A stretch of DNA of 64,000 nt, from positions 61,746,593 to 61,810,592 of the forward strand of contig NC_057923.1 of NCBI RefSeq assembly GCF_018873765.1, in the 5' to 3' direction. The position numbers and the translations under genes were made by a program. Positions 46,285-57,902 of this stretch are shown here, in pieces (position 1 is the stretch's first letter; the number at the start of each line of letters is the position of its first letter). Origin of the DNA: Telopea speciosissima. Taxonomy: Eukaryota; Streptophyta; Magnoliopsida; Proteales; Proteaceae. The notes beneath the pieces are model-generated. The model did no database searches. It worked only from the letters and a program-made list of their open reading frames with translations, and was not told the DNA's origin.

Positions 46285-47351
46285 AACATGAGCTACAAGT
46301 ACTTACCACAGTATATGAACAATTAATATGATCATGGCCATTCATAGACAGGAAAGAGTTAGGGAAAAAATAAATAAAAGCAAGTATGAATGATACAAGG
46401 GAGACTATACCAGCTAAAATCTATCTTAAGAACAAGGAATAATGCTCCCAGGTTTCAATCAAGTTCTGCCAATCTTTGTCTAACACTAAGGTGGCAACAG
46501 AATAGAAAGACAAAATCTCTGGAACAATAATGCCTCCAATACTACAACCAAAATTGTAACTGAGGAAAGTTTGGGGAAAATAAAATTAAAAAAAAAAAAC
46601 AAAAGAAGAAGAAAGAAAAGAGAAATGAAAGTTGAATGGTCAAGCTTGAAATTGAAAGCCAAAATTGTGAAACTTGCAGAAATACCATCCTAAAAGAGGA
46701 TCTTTACTCTAATAATACAAATTAAAAGAAAGAATTAAGCATGAGATCATATTCCCGATGAAATTACACGTTAGAACAAGGAGCTCCACCCTTCTCTGTT
46801 CAATATAATCAACATTTGGCATTCAACAGACCTCTGAGATCTAAGTAGGCGTAAGGCAACAGCATTCGTGAAGCTCATTTACAGATTCAAAAATAATGGC
46901 ATTACTAAGTGGTTCTGAGGTACAATACTTATATTGTATGAGAGATGCATTAATGCTGTCTGCAACAATTTCAGTTTCCATAAACCATTAATGTCAGGAA
47001 GTAATATAAACTCACATAATGGCCCATGCAATATATACAAATGATATCAAACATTAGCCAAAAAGTTTCTCATCTATCCAATTACAAGATGGATCAAAAT
47101 AAAGAACATATACAACCAGTTACACAGTTTTATACTCCACCACACAGGATCCAATTATTCACTGTCAGTGTCATATTTTGGCAAACACACACACACACAA
47201 AAAGTTATGAAATTGCATAAAACTGGCATTCATGAATCAGCATCCCACAATTCGTAAAGACAGGCCAAGGGCAACCAATGTTTATTCTATGTTATCTAAA
47301 AAAGAAAAAATGAATTTTAGTATTCCCAGGCTCTAAATAGGTTAATCCAGC

Positions 47352-47352
47352 C

Positions 47353-47402
<50 letters not shown>
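47352..47402 (+). repeat. (CT)n(AT)n microsatellite
   Basis: About 11 CT units followed by about 14 AT units between segments A and B. The second copy of the duplication has a CCCT array at the same place, so the tract was replaced or expanded after duplication. Confidence 0.93.
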
Positions 47403-47405
<3 letters not shown>

Positions 47406-48888
47406 GAAAATCAAACCATTGCGCTTAACAAGCTTGATCATGAGGAGGCAAGACAAAGCAATTTGGCTTTCGATAAATCCTTAACGTAGGGCGTCAGACC
47501 TGTAGTCGTTTCATAAATGGAATGGAGGATAAGCAAGGAGACTCAAGGAAAATTCTTAGTCGTTTAATATATATATATATATATATTCAGAAAATCAAAC
47601 CGTTGCGCTTAACAAGCTTGATCATGAGGAGGAAAGACAAAGCAATTTGGCTTTCAATCAATCCTTAAAGTAGGGAGTCAGACCTGTAGTCGTTTCATAA
47701 ATGGAATGGAGGATAAGCGAGGAGACTCAAGGAAAATTCTTAGTGGTTGTGGACTCTTACCATTAAAATAGAGGATTACTCTCTAAAAAACACAAATTAC
47801 CGCACAAACATGAGCTACAAGTACTTATCACAGTATATGAACAATTAATATGATCATGGCCATTACTAGATAGGAAAGAGTTGGGAAAAAAATAAATAAA
47901 AGCAACTATGAATGATACAAGGGAGACTCTACCAGCTAAAATCTATCTTAAGAACAAGGAATAATGCTCCCAGGTTTCAATCAAGTTCTGCCAATCTTTG
48001 TCTAACACTAAAGTGGCAACAGAATAGAAAGACAAAATCTCTGGAATAATAATGCCTCCAATACTACAACCAAAATTGTAACTGAGGAAACTTGGGGGAA
48101 AATAAAATTAAAAAGAAGAAGAAGAAGAAAGAAAAGAGAAATATGAAAGTTGAATGGTCAAGCTTGAAATTGAAAGCCAAATTTTTGAAACTTGCAGAAA
48201 TACCATCCTAAAAGAGGACCCTTACTCTAATAATACAAATTAAAAGAGAGAATAAAGCATGAGATCATATTCCCAATGAAATTACGGGTTAGAACAAGGA
48301 GCTCCACCCCTTCTCTGTTCAATATAATCAACATTTGGCATTCAACAGACCTCTGAGATATAAGTAGGCATAAGGCAACAGCATTCGTGAAGCTCATTTA
48401 CAGATTGAAAAATTGAAATGGCATTACTAAATGGTTCTGAGGTACAATACTTATATTGTATGAGAGATGAATTAATGCTGTCTGCAACAATTTCAGTTTC
48501 CATAAACCATGACTGTCAGGAAGTAATATAAACTCACATAATGGCCCATGTAATATATACAAATGATATCAAATATTAGCCAACAAGTTTCTCATCTATC
48601 CAATTACAAGATGGATCAAAGTAAAGAACATATACAACCAGTTACACAATTTATACTCCACCACACAGGATCCAATTATTCACTGACAGTGTGTCATATT
48701 TTGGCACACACAAAAAAAAAAAAGTTATGAAATTGCATAAAACTGCATTCATGAATCAGCATCCCACAATTCGTAAAGACAGGCCAAGGGCAACCAATGT
48801 TTATTCTATGTTATCTAAAAAAGAAAAAATGAATTTCAGTATTCCCAGGCACTAAATAGGTTTAGCCCAATCTGTCATGGCTAAGAAA

Positions 48889-48922
48889 CCTCCCTCCCTC
48901 CCTCCCTCCCTCCCTCCCTCCC
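48889..48922 (+). repeat. (CCCT)n microsatellite
   Basis: About eight tetranucleotide units at the junction of A copy 2 and B copy 3. Confidence 0.93.
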
Positions 48923-49151
48923 AGAATATCAAACCATTGCCCTGAACAAGCTTGATCATGAGGAGGAAAGACAAAGCAATTTGGCTTTCAATCAATCCTT
49001 AAAGTAGGGAGTCAGACCTGTAGTCGTTTCATAAATGGAATGGAGGATAAGCGAGGAGACTCAAGGAAAATTCTTAGTGGTTGTGGACACTTACCATTAA
49101 AATAGAGGATTACTGTCTCTAAAAAACATAAATTACCGCACAAGCTCCAAT

Positions 49152-49309
49152 AAAAGGGCATACCCAGTGCACGAGGTTCCCGCCACTGTGGGATCTGGGG
49201 AGGGTCATACTGTACCCCCGCTTTGCGGAGAGGCTGTTTCCAGAGACTCAAACCTGTCACCACTTGGTCAGAATGGAGCAACCTTACCGTTGCACCAAGG
49301 TCCACTCCT
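49152..49309 (-). mobile_element. Au-type SINE (tRNA-derived)
   Basis: On the minus strand it begins GAGTGGACCTTGGTGCAACG. Pol III A-box-like TGGTGCAACGG and B-box-like GGTTTGAGTC follow, then CCCCCGC and CCACAGTGGCGGGAACC blocks, ending GCACTGGGTATGCCCTTTT. This matches the Au SINE found across angiosperms. CACAAGCTCCAAT occurs to the left (49139-49151) and again at about 49347-49359. A 31-bp segment with CCAATTCAATTAAAAACTAG is duplicated beside it, so the target duplication is complex. Confidence 0.8.
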
Positions 49310-49359
49310 CTCCAATTCAATTAAAAACTAGGGTAAAGTACCACACAAGCTCCAATTTC

Positions 49360-49993
49360 CAATTCAATTAAAAACTAGGGTAAAGTATTTTAAGCTCACT
49401 CCTTTAACAAGGTCCTCAATAGTGCTCAAAATCATACAACATGCAGTAATGCCACCAATTTCCAGGCATGGTATAATCAACTTTCGGCATCAATATGACA
49501 TTTCAAAATCAAGCTCTACCAATCACTAAAGACCTGATTTTTCCTAGGGCCCCTACAATTGTATGTAATTATCAAGCAATTTTATTTATTCTGAATACCA
49601 TAATCTGATCATAAGTTGTAGGAGATACTAGTCCTCCCCCCCAAAAAAAAAAAAAAAAAAAAACCCAAAAGAAAACACGCTACTGATCCTTAAAACACCA
49701 CAAATACCTTGCTTAGATTAGTGAACTGCAGCAGTCTATTCACTACCTACTATCTGTTGAACAACGGTTGTCAGTGAGAGGAGGGGTGAATCAGTGACCT
49801 TAAAAAACTTACCCAATTCGCTAGTTTCCTCAACTCACTTGTTGGCGTCACTGTCATACAAACCACACAGGCACATACACATTTACATATCATACGCAAC
49901 CTGTAGCAGACACGCACACACACGGCTATCACTAGTTGGGGGCTATCACCAACCACTAATCATAAATCCCATCCACATACACAAACCATCCTG
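49360..49993. other. Spacer, no gene seen
   Basis: AT-rich with a poly(A) tract at about 49648-49667. No feature supported. Confidence 0.35.
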
Positions 49994-50001
49994 CAAAGCA
50001 C

Positions 50002-52230
50002 CATAGTTCGAGAACTCGCGAGATCTCGGCGAGTTTCTCGGTTTTTTGAGAAACTGAGACGAGTTGGCATACGAGTTGCAAAAGTGCAACAACTCGACCG
50101 AGATCTCGCCAAGTTCTCGAGATCTCGAGAATCTCGACCCAAACTCCTTTATATAAGTGCCAGATCTCGAGATCTTGGTGGAAAATATTGATATACAGAC
50201 ACCTATCTATGCAAACCTTGGTATACAGACACTTATTTAGGCCAGGAACTAAGACAGACACTTATTTATGCCTAATACCATTTAAGTAAATGTTTTTGTA
50301 TTTGTATTTTATTTACTTAAGATATTATTCATAAATAAGCAAATACCCCCCTATTTGAATCCAATAAAAATAGTTAAAAAATCAAATTCCAAAAGGAAAA
50401 AAAGTCAACCCCCAGTTCAAGAATAAAACTGGATTTTCGGCTAATGGGGACATCATGCCGCACCATTACCGGAGGCCCTTTGTGCACTACTACCAGAGGC
50501 GCAGGAGACTACCATGGAGCCAGTTACTATGGTTCGATGATGCTTTCAGAGGCTACAGGCTAGCGCGGGGCTGTTTAAACTTCTAGGGTTATTTTGGTCT
50601 TTTCATCTTAGTACTTGCTGTTTAGACTCCTAGGGTTATTTTGGTCTTTTCATCTTAGTATTTGCTGTTTAGACTCCTAGGGTTATTTTGGTCTTTTATC
50701 TTAGTACTTATGTTAAATAAGTGAACGGTGTTTTAGTACTTTTATTTATTTATTTCTGCAGTTTTTTTTTTTGTTTCAGTCTTGTAACTTAAGTAAGGGT
50801 AGTTTAGGCATATGACTGTTTTAGTTTCTATTTAAGTGTATTGAAACTTTATTTGGAGGGAACGAATGAAGAAAAGAAAGATTGCAAGCAGTGCTGCGAC
50901 TCCCTCCCTCTCCTCTTTGCGACTTCTCTCCCTCTCAAAGGTACGGACTCTCTCCCTCTCATCTTTTCCTCTTTCTTTCTTTCTCTTCCCTTTCCCTCAC
51001 GTCTCCCCATCCTCTTCTCTCTTTCTCCCTGCTGTCGTGGTCCCTATTCCTCCCCCTGCTGCTGTCGTGAGACCATTCTCCCCCCCTGCTGTCGTGAGAT
51101 CATTCCCTCCCACCCTGCTACTGTCGTGGCCCTCTTTCACCCCCTTCCCCTTGCTGTCGAGAATCCTTTTCCCCTCCCTGTCCTTGTAACTGAATCACCC
51201 CAGCCCCATTAAAAATTATTCCCTCCATTCCCCTCCTTCTCTGTTAGCCAAAACCCTTTGTTTCCCCTTCCTAAACCAGTCCCTAACCATCCCTACCCTA
51301 TTTCCAGACTTCTCCTTGAAACCCTAACCCCCTACAACCCACCCTTTCTTTAAATCTAGAAACATAATTTTATTTTGAACATGTTTGCATGACCTCTCAC
51401 TACTTTCAGACCTGAAACAGTATTTATTTTACACTAGTTGTGCTGTTTTGGTATTGCATATGTTTCTAATGCTTATTATCAATGGCTTCTTATCTTATAT
51501 GGACTGTCATGCATGCCTACTGAACCCTTGAATGTAATGCCATGAATTTACTTGCCTAGCCTTGTGGAATTAACCATATAGGTTGCTAGAATTGATTCCT
51601 AAGACCTATTGGTGTTCATTCATGTGATTTCTATTGATAATTGCCATTAGTAAATTCTGTTCTTTTATGTCTGATGTTGAATGTGGCGCTGTGCGAATTC
51701 CAGCCCTTGCTTTAAGTCCCCACTAGGGTGTTACACCTGTGAACCCGTCCTATTGTGGGATTCCCTAGCTTCTAGGGTTTGTCCTGCATCATTGGCGGTA
51801 GGTGCAATTTTCAACTTTCTAATGCTGGGGTTTTTCTCAAATCTAAAAATTCCATAAATCTTAATATGGTAAAACATTGCTAAAAACCAAAAGTGCGGTA
51901 AAATATTCATTTGTTTTGATGTCCAAGAAAATATTTTCATTCAAAGCGATTTTGACAGCATTCGAGCACACCAAATTAAGTTTGACCGGTACATAACTCT
52001 TATTTGGATTTTGTTTTTGCAAAATCTGATAGTGCCATTGTGTTTAAATGGCCTAAAATAGGCTGAATACAAAGTTTCAGACCCAAACTAGGTCTAAAAC
52101 CCACCGAGTTAAGGCTTCGAGTCGAAGAAAAAAAAAATGCACCAACTCGGCGAGATCTCGCCGGGATCTCGACTCGACTCGGTTTTTCAAGGGACCGAGT
52201 TGGTACTGAGTTTCGAGTTTTAGTACCTTG
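50002..52230. mobile_element. Large hAT-like non-autonomous element, 2229 bp
   Basis: Starts CATAGTTCGAGAACTCG; the far end read inversely is CAAGGTACTAAAACTCG (imperfect inverted ends). The 8-bp flanks CAAAGCAC (49994-50001) and CAGAGCAC (52231-52238) differ by one base. Subterminal regions are full of GAGATCTCG palindromes. Internal stretches 50280-50440 and 51800-51990 are similar to 61080-61260 and 61255-61460 in the element at 60999. Between them lie a 47-bp tandem repeat and a CT-rich stretch (50840-51400) not shared. No transposase ORF. Confidence 0.7.
50572..50711 (+). repeat. Three 47-bp tandem repeats
   Basis: Units starting TGTTTAAACTTC, TGTTTAGACTCC, TGTTTAGACTCC at 50572, 50619 and 50666, each containing TAGGGTTATTTTGGTC. 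They lie inside the hAT-like element, upstream of a TATTTAAGTG TATA-like motif at about 50831. Confidence 0.9.
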
Positions 52231-52238
52231 CAGAGCAC

Positions 52239-53335
52239 ACATCCACAATATCCACAAGCAATGCAAACCACAACACTGAAGAATACGGGGTTCAGCAGTG
52301 TAACAAATCCTACCTCATTACAATGCATAATACAATAGAAGCTACAACCCCTGATTTACCCAGAGCATATAACTAGGAAGGCACTACAACGCCCAACGTT
52401 TAGGTAGCTACAACCCTTGTGTCCCACACCTACTGAACACCTAGTACAATAAACAATGGGCTTATATGTTTTGCCTTAATTACAAGCTCAAACTAGTCTA
52501 GGCATTTTATCAAACACCTTGCCAACACACTAGTACATATAAATGGGAATACAAATAAAGGTTACCTCCAACCAACGTCAGTCTTGTTACTAGAACGCTC
52601 CGCCTGGAAGAACGTCTGTATAGTAGTACCAAGGATTCAGCCCCCTAAACTCCATATCACGAAGGACCTAGCCCTAGGCAGGATCTTCTTGAACAAAATT
52701 TAATGCTGGTTTGGTCTTCAAAACTGAGCAACAATTGATGGAACTGGTAGCAGATATTCCTTAATTGATTGCAGAACTTGTATCAGATCACACAATGAAA
52801 AAAAGAAAAAAAAAATAGAAGATAGGATAGAAAAAGGATAGTTTAGATTAAGCCTCTCACTCTCTCCCGGGTCTCTTACCCACGGCCTCTCATCGTACCA
52901 GCCTCTCACAGCTACATGGCTAACAGCCACTCTTTTTTTTCTCTCATTGTTGGCTGGTCAATATAGCCTCCTGCTTTATTTATAACTAAAGCATGATTAC
53001 AAATAGTAACTCCCCTTTTGGCTATTGAGAGGATTACAAAATAGAAACCAAACGAAAATAGAAACTAAATCTAACTGAAAGGAAACAACGGACTGAAATA
53101 GAAACTTAAGAAAATAGAATAGAAGCTAAGCCTACTTTCTAAATCTGAAATTAGAAACTATCTAATCTCTTACTATAACCAAATTGGAAACTAAAAATAG
53201 AAACAAGGTAAACTAACATTCCGGCTCCTTTCTTCGTAATTTAAATTTTTATTCATCCAAAAAAAAAACATAGCTAAACAAAAATTGGAACAAAGTTGTC
53301 CATATCTTGTACTCCATGCAAGCTGTCCATATGTG
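52239..53335. other. Repeat-derived spacer, probable LTR remnants on the minus strand
   Basis: Composition and motifs (CTTTATTTATAACTAAAGC, long AAACTAAA runs) look like decayed LTR or promoter sequence, but no boundaries could be fixed. No gene seen. Confidence 0.3.
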
Positions 53336-53339
53336 CCCC

Positions 53340-53605
53340 CAAGTCACTGTTCACGTGAACAGTACTCAGGTACTGTTTATGTGAACAGTAACTCCCCCCC
53401 CCCCCCCCCGGGGGGGTCTTGGTCCCTCCTCTTCCTTCATGCTTCCATCTAGAGTGGGTTGCCCTATGTGATGCTCCATCGAACCAAAAAAACCAGCCAC
53501 ATCATCAGACCAGGCTGCCTCTGACAGCAGTTGAATCTCACAACTATACTGGGCTGGTTTTGGGGCTTGTTCCTGAGGCTACACATGGACCTGTGATCTA
53601 CATCA
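53340..53605 (+). repeat. Direct repeat copy 1 (~260 bp)
   Basis: Contains CTTGGTCCCTCCTCTTCCTTC, GATGCTCCATCGAACC, CCACATCATCAGACCAGGCTGCC and ACACATGGACCTGTGATC (each also in copy 2 at 53985-54240). The left edge has GTGAACAGTACTC-type palindromes and a C/G homopolymer tract (53393-53417) where copy 2 has a T tract. Confidence 0.85.
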
Positions 53606-53740
53606 GCTACTGTTATTGGAGTTGTTCTTTTACAACTAAAACCACTATAGTTATCACCTTTCTCTTTTCTGTACATCTTTATGATATATATATATATATT
53701 GGGTCTTTCTTGACATATCTTCTGGTGGACTTTTTCTTAG

Positions 53741-53826
53741 GAGGTTGGAAGATATCTTGGATGCTTTTGCTGATAGAATTTCTAAACCTTCCCTTTATTT
53801 GACGGATAAGATGCAAATTGCCCTTG
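53741..53826 (+). other. Exon-like segment between the two direct repeats
   Basis: TTTTTCTTAG acceptor at 53740, then an 86-bp open stretch that reads [17 protein letters not shown] and [11 protein letters not shown], then a strong donor TTG|GTAAGC at 53827. It looks like an internal exon of a host gene. The family is not recognised and no partner exon was found, so it may be captured or left over from a broken gene. Confidence 0.35.
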
Positions 53827-53984
53827 GTAAGCTTACGAGATATTCATGGTTCTGCTGTCTAACCAAAATATTTTTACTGCAACCTTTGAGCTTGTACCGT
53901 ACTAAAGAAAAATGTGCAGTAGTTGGAAGCCACTATGCTCTGATGTTTGAGATCCTTTAGCTGATCCTGCATCCAAAAGAGTGT

Positions 53985-54240
53985 AGTACTCGGGTACTGT
54001 TCCTGTGAACAGTAACTTTTTTTTTTTTTTAAATTTCTGTCTTGGTCCCTTCTCTTCCTTCATGCTTCTATCTGGAGTGGGGCTGCCTTATGTGGTGCTC
54101 CATCGAACCAACAAAAACCTGCCACATCATCAGACCAGGCTGCCTCTCACATCAGTTGAATCCCACAACTACACTTGGCAGGTTTTGGGGCTTGTTCCTG
54201 CGGCAACACATGGACCTGTGATCTACATCAGTTGTGCCGG
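53985..54240 (+). repeat. Direct repeat copy 2 (~255 bp)
   Basis: Matches copy 1 at 53340-53605 with scattered substitutions and small gaps. The pair with about 380 bp between them could be LTRs of a small element or a local duplication. Confidence 0.85.
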
Positions 54241-54244
54241 TAAC

Positions 54245-56434
54245 TCTTCTTAAGTCTTCTTCACCACCGAAGCTTCACCCAAGTCAAGCTCCTTACAAAC
54301 CCTAGGTTTGTACACTCTTCTTCTCCTTCTTCTCTCTCTTCTTTCAATCAAAATCCTAGATGATGTTTTGTAAGTTTGAAGAATCCTTCCCTTCTTGTGC
54401 TCAAAGCCTCAAACAATAGGAATTGAAGAACTCTTCCAGGATTCTCTTGGAGAATCTCCTCCCTTCTCTTTTACGTTTTCTTCTTCTTCTCAAACCCAAA
54501 CCCTTGATGAAGCTTGATGCACTTTAAGAATCCTTCCAATGGAGCACAATCGATGTCCGACTTAAAGGGTTTTTCTTTGAGACTCTCTACTCTTCTTTCT
54601 TCCCTCTTCTTCTCTAGGGCTATTTCCTTTTTTTTTGTAGGAGTTCTTGTGTTAACAACACTCAAAAAATGATTTTACTGAGCACTAACCCATAGCCAAA
54701 ATGGACCAAGATGAACCGCCTGCGGTTCGACCATATCGAGAGCGTTGTCGGCAAAACGACTATACTGCACTCATCTGGTGTCAGATTGACATGATTCTGG
54801 CAGCATTGGAAAAAGACTTGAAGTTCAACAACTTCCATGATATGAGCTTCAACCGAGGTAGAGAGGAAGACCTAAAAAAATGCATCACAGGCTGCTCTCT
54901 ATGCAAACTGAGCATACTGGTCACACTTTGTTGCCTTCGCATTCGAGATCGTAGGGTCATCGATCAAGCTCGGATTTATTTAATTCTTGAGGCATATAAA
55001 AGAAGAATTTAGGCTCTCCAACTCACATGTTTTGAGCTTCCTCTGATTTGGCCTGAAACAAGCTCGAAAGCCAATTCAACAGGCCGTTAACCAACTCCGA
55101 TTTGCTGCCCAGATTCCTGAGCTGGCCATCCTTCATCCGGAGCTGATAAAAAGACCATTTGGAGCCGGACAGTGTGCAATATGTGCCGGGATTTGTCAGA
55201 ACCCAAGAGCTACACCCCTTCATCATTTACCAACATCGCCCCGACCTCCGCTCATTCAACAACCATATCTCACTCATCTGACCTCCGATTGACCCGATTC
55301 TTTTTCCATGTGAAAGCTGACTCAATGGGCTCCAACTTTCATCTTCACACCTTCAACCCAGGTTCAGTGCACGACTGCACGGATCCAAAAAAATGAGCTT
55401 GAAACTGATGCATGTGTAGAAAATGCTTCCTGAAACATACGCGTCATACCTGAAAAATAAGTCATAACTTCCCACTCTGCTATCAGATTGATATGATTCA
55501 AAAATTGATGGAAAGGTAACTCAAAGATCTTCATTTCTCAATTCTAATGATTTGAGCTCCTCCAATTCCAACTAAAGGACAGCCAAAAAAATCAGTGAAG
55601 GTGTTCCAATACAAACTTGCAGTCTTCCTCGTATAACTGCATCCTTCACTTTTGGCAACCCTACTTCACCTTTGGCAACACACCTCATGTACTCAAGGGC
55701 TTGCACTTGCCTCCTCATCATGCCAAACACATTTCTCAACAATCAACCAATGATGATGATGCCAACTGTCAACTAACTCTCCAGCTATGCCAACAGAGCC
55801 ATATAAGCCCATCTCATTGACACAACCACTGCCTGATACTGCAAGTCTCTAACACTCCGTTGATTGCCCTCTCAATTGCTCGACTGCTGCCACACCATCA
55901 ATGGCACATCTCCATAGTTGTTGCCCACTACTACACTGGTAACTGTATATCTGCCATGTCAACCCAGCTACACTCTGACTACTCTGCTCTGGCCACCAAA
56001 TAGGATTTAGATGGAGAAGGAAGAGAAGATCGCACAAGCACTGGCTTCATTATTTTCAATCTACTCCCACGATGGGGATCACAAGCATATATAAAGAAAA
56101 ATAATAGACTTCTAATCACAATCTAAAATTATAATGGAATCGAACTCTAAGACTAAAAATGGAATGAAACTCTACCACAACATAGCTTAAGCAAAAGATT
56201 ACAAGATAAATCCAAATAAATAAACAACTAAGATCCTACCGAACCACAACCAAACTTGGACCCTGTTCTTGGCCGGGGTCCTCAAACAGATTCGGTCTGG
56301 TCCAAGGAAGTACTCCTGCATCAGCCTCTCACCTAGAACTTGACAATCATCTTACCAGTCCACCTTGGCATCCCACCAAGGGATTCACTGCATCTCACAG
56401 CGAAGGAGCTCTAAATCTCACAAAACTAACAAGC
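54245..56434. other. Unassigned repeat-like region
   Basis: A 103-codon frame at 54701-55012 starts in good context but matches nothing I recognise. Its phrase on GTGTCAGATTGACATGATTC recurs in modified form near 55483-55500, which suggests repetitive DNA. A TATATAAAG motif on the plus strand and long A-rich stretch (56090-56230) resemble LTR debris. No gene is supported. Confidence 0.3.
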
Positions 56435-56454
56435 AGAAGCTATGTTTGAATATC

Positions 56455-57882
56455 TTAAAGCTAAGTATTTCCCCAAGCTTTCTTTCTTTGATCCTAGAAC
56501 TAGACTCCGCAAGGGGTCATGGACCTGGAACAGTATCAGTAGTGTGGCTGAAATAATTAACAATATGATTATTAGAAGGGTAGGGAATGGTAGATCGACG
56601 TTTTTCTGGACTGAGAAGTGGGTACCTTCGATACCCCATGCTCTCTCCTCAATTTCTCTTTTACCTTTAACATCTTCTTGCTTCTCTACTATGATTGCTG
56701 ATTTTATTTCCCACTCAAATTGGAATCAAGATCTTTTGACACAATGGCTGCCTGATTCAGTTTACTCGACAATTCGGTTGATTAATGTCTCTGACTCACC
56801 TGATTATTGGTGGTGTGTAGGTTCCAAAACTGGAGCATTCACCACCAAATTGGCTGCAAATTTGATTAATTCTCATGCTCTCAGCCCCAACCCTCTGCTT
56901 AAATCTTGGTGAAATTTCTTTTGGAAACTCACAATCCATCCAAAGTATAAAGTTTTTTTCTGGCGTTTGCTTAATGCAGGACTCCCTACCAAGGATACTC
57001 TTTCGAAATGGATCCAGATTGAACCCTCCTGCATTTTTTGTGGCAACTGTGTTGAATCACCATGGCATCTCCTTTTGTCTTGCAAGTGGGCCAAACATAT
57101 TTGGGCTGCTGGACCATTAGGCCTCCGCACTGAACATCTTAAGTTCTCTAGTCTTTTGGACATGTGTACTACATTCCGGTTTAAATTTGGTTTAGGGAAA
57201 CAATCTTTGCAATGGTTTTTTAGTGTGTTTATTGTAACTTGTTATTTTATCTGGAATACAAGAAACCGGGTGATATCTTCTTCATCCAGGCCTGATCCCC
57301 ACGGGGTCTTGCATGCTGTAAATAAATGGATTTCATATCTAAAGTTGACCCCACCCACTACTCCCCCCCCACTGTGAATCTCCCTCCCCCCCTGATGACT
57401 ATGGCCCTCACTCTTCTAACCAGTTTCCTATGCTTGAATTCCCTGTTTTAATTTGTGCAGGACACAATAGTTCTGGATTAACAACAGCAGGTTGGGCTTT
57501 TAGCATTATACTTCGTGGAAGAGTTCTGTTTTTTTATGCGGGTCAACTAACTTCCACTAATGATTTGGAACCTGATCTGCTTTGTATAAAAAAGGGGTTA
57601 ATATATGCTAAGGGTATGGGTATTGATGTGAAGGAAATATGGGTTTCTAATCCACTTATCACCGAGATGCTGCCTTCTCCAACTACTAAACCATGGCCTT
57701 GGGATGTGCTCGTGGACCTTCTGTTTATTGTAGATATGGCTCCTAGTGTTACTTACTACTGTAAAAATACTGATCCGGTCAGGTTTGTAAAAGGCCTAGC
57801 TAAAGCCAGGCAATAAAACCACCATGTACATTTTCCTACTACTTAACGCGTATTTTCTGTGTGTTTTCATCAAAAAAAAAGA
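56455..57882 (+). mobile_element. 5'-truncated L1-type LINE with 20-bp target duplication
   Basis: AGAAGCTATGTTTGAATATC occurs perfectly at 56435-56454 and 57883-57902. Between them lies the 3' end of a LINE: LKAKYFPKLSFF, an FFWKL..FFWRLLNAGLPT zinc-RVT region with CIFCGNCVESPWHLLLSC (CX2CX..HX..C), then an RNase H-like frame (57430-57816, ending LAKARQ), a short 3' UTR and an A tail (57872-57880). At least two frame breaks. A clear product of target-primed reverse transcription. Confidence 0.93.
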
Positions 57883-57902
57883 AGAAGCTATGTTTGAATA
57901 TC

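Larger units (their letters stand above)
46285..49140. repeat. ~1.5-kb tandem duplication with a triplicated subunit
   Basis: Segment A (46285 to about 47345) recurs at 47807 to about 48885, offset 1522 bp. Substitutions are few, and small indels occur (for example A runs and the CT/TA versus CCCT tracts). A shorter segment B, marked by CAAGCTTGATCATGAGGAGG and GTCAGACCTGTAGTCGTTTC, occurs three times: about 47401-47565, 47585-47806 and 48925-49140. The order is A-B-B-A-B. No ORF of note; it may be an intron or intergenic duplication. Confidence 0.93.

Noticed and set aside
49012..49320. 102-codon minus-strand frame
   Set aside because: It is the translation of the Au SINE and adjoining duplicated DNA.
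50841..51212. Pro/Ser/Leu-rich frames in a CT-rich stretch
   Set aside because: Open in all three plus frames because of CT-repeat composition; not a coding signature.
54701..55012. 103-codon plus-strand frame starting MDQDEPPAVRP
   Set aside because: Phrases of it recur out of frame downstream, as in repetitive DNA, and no domain is recognisable.
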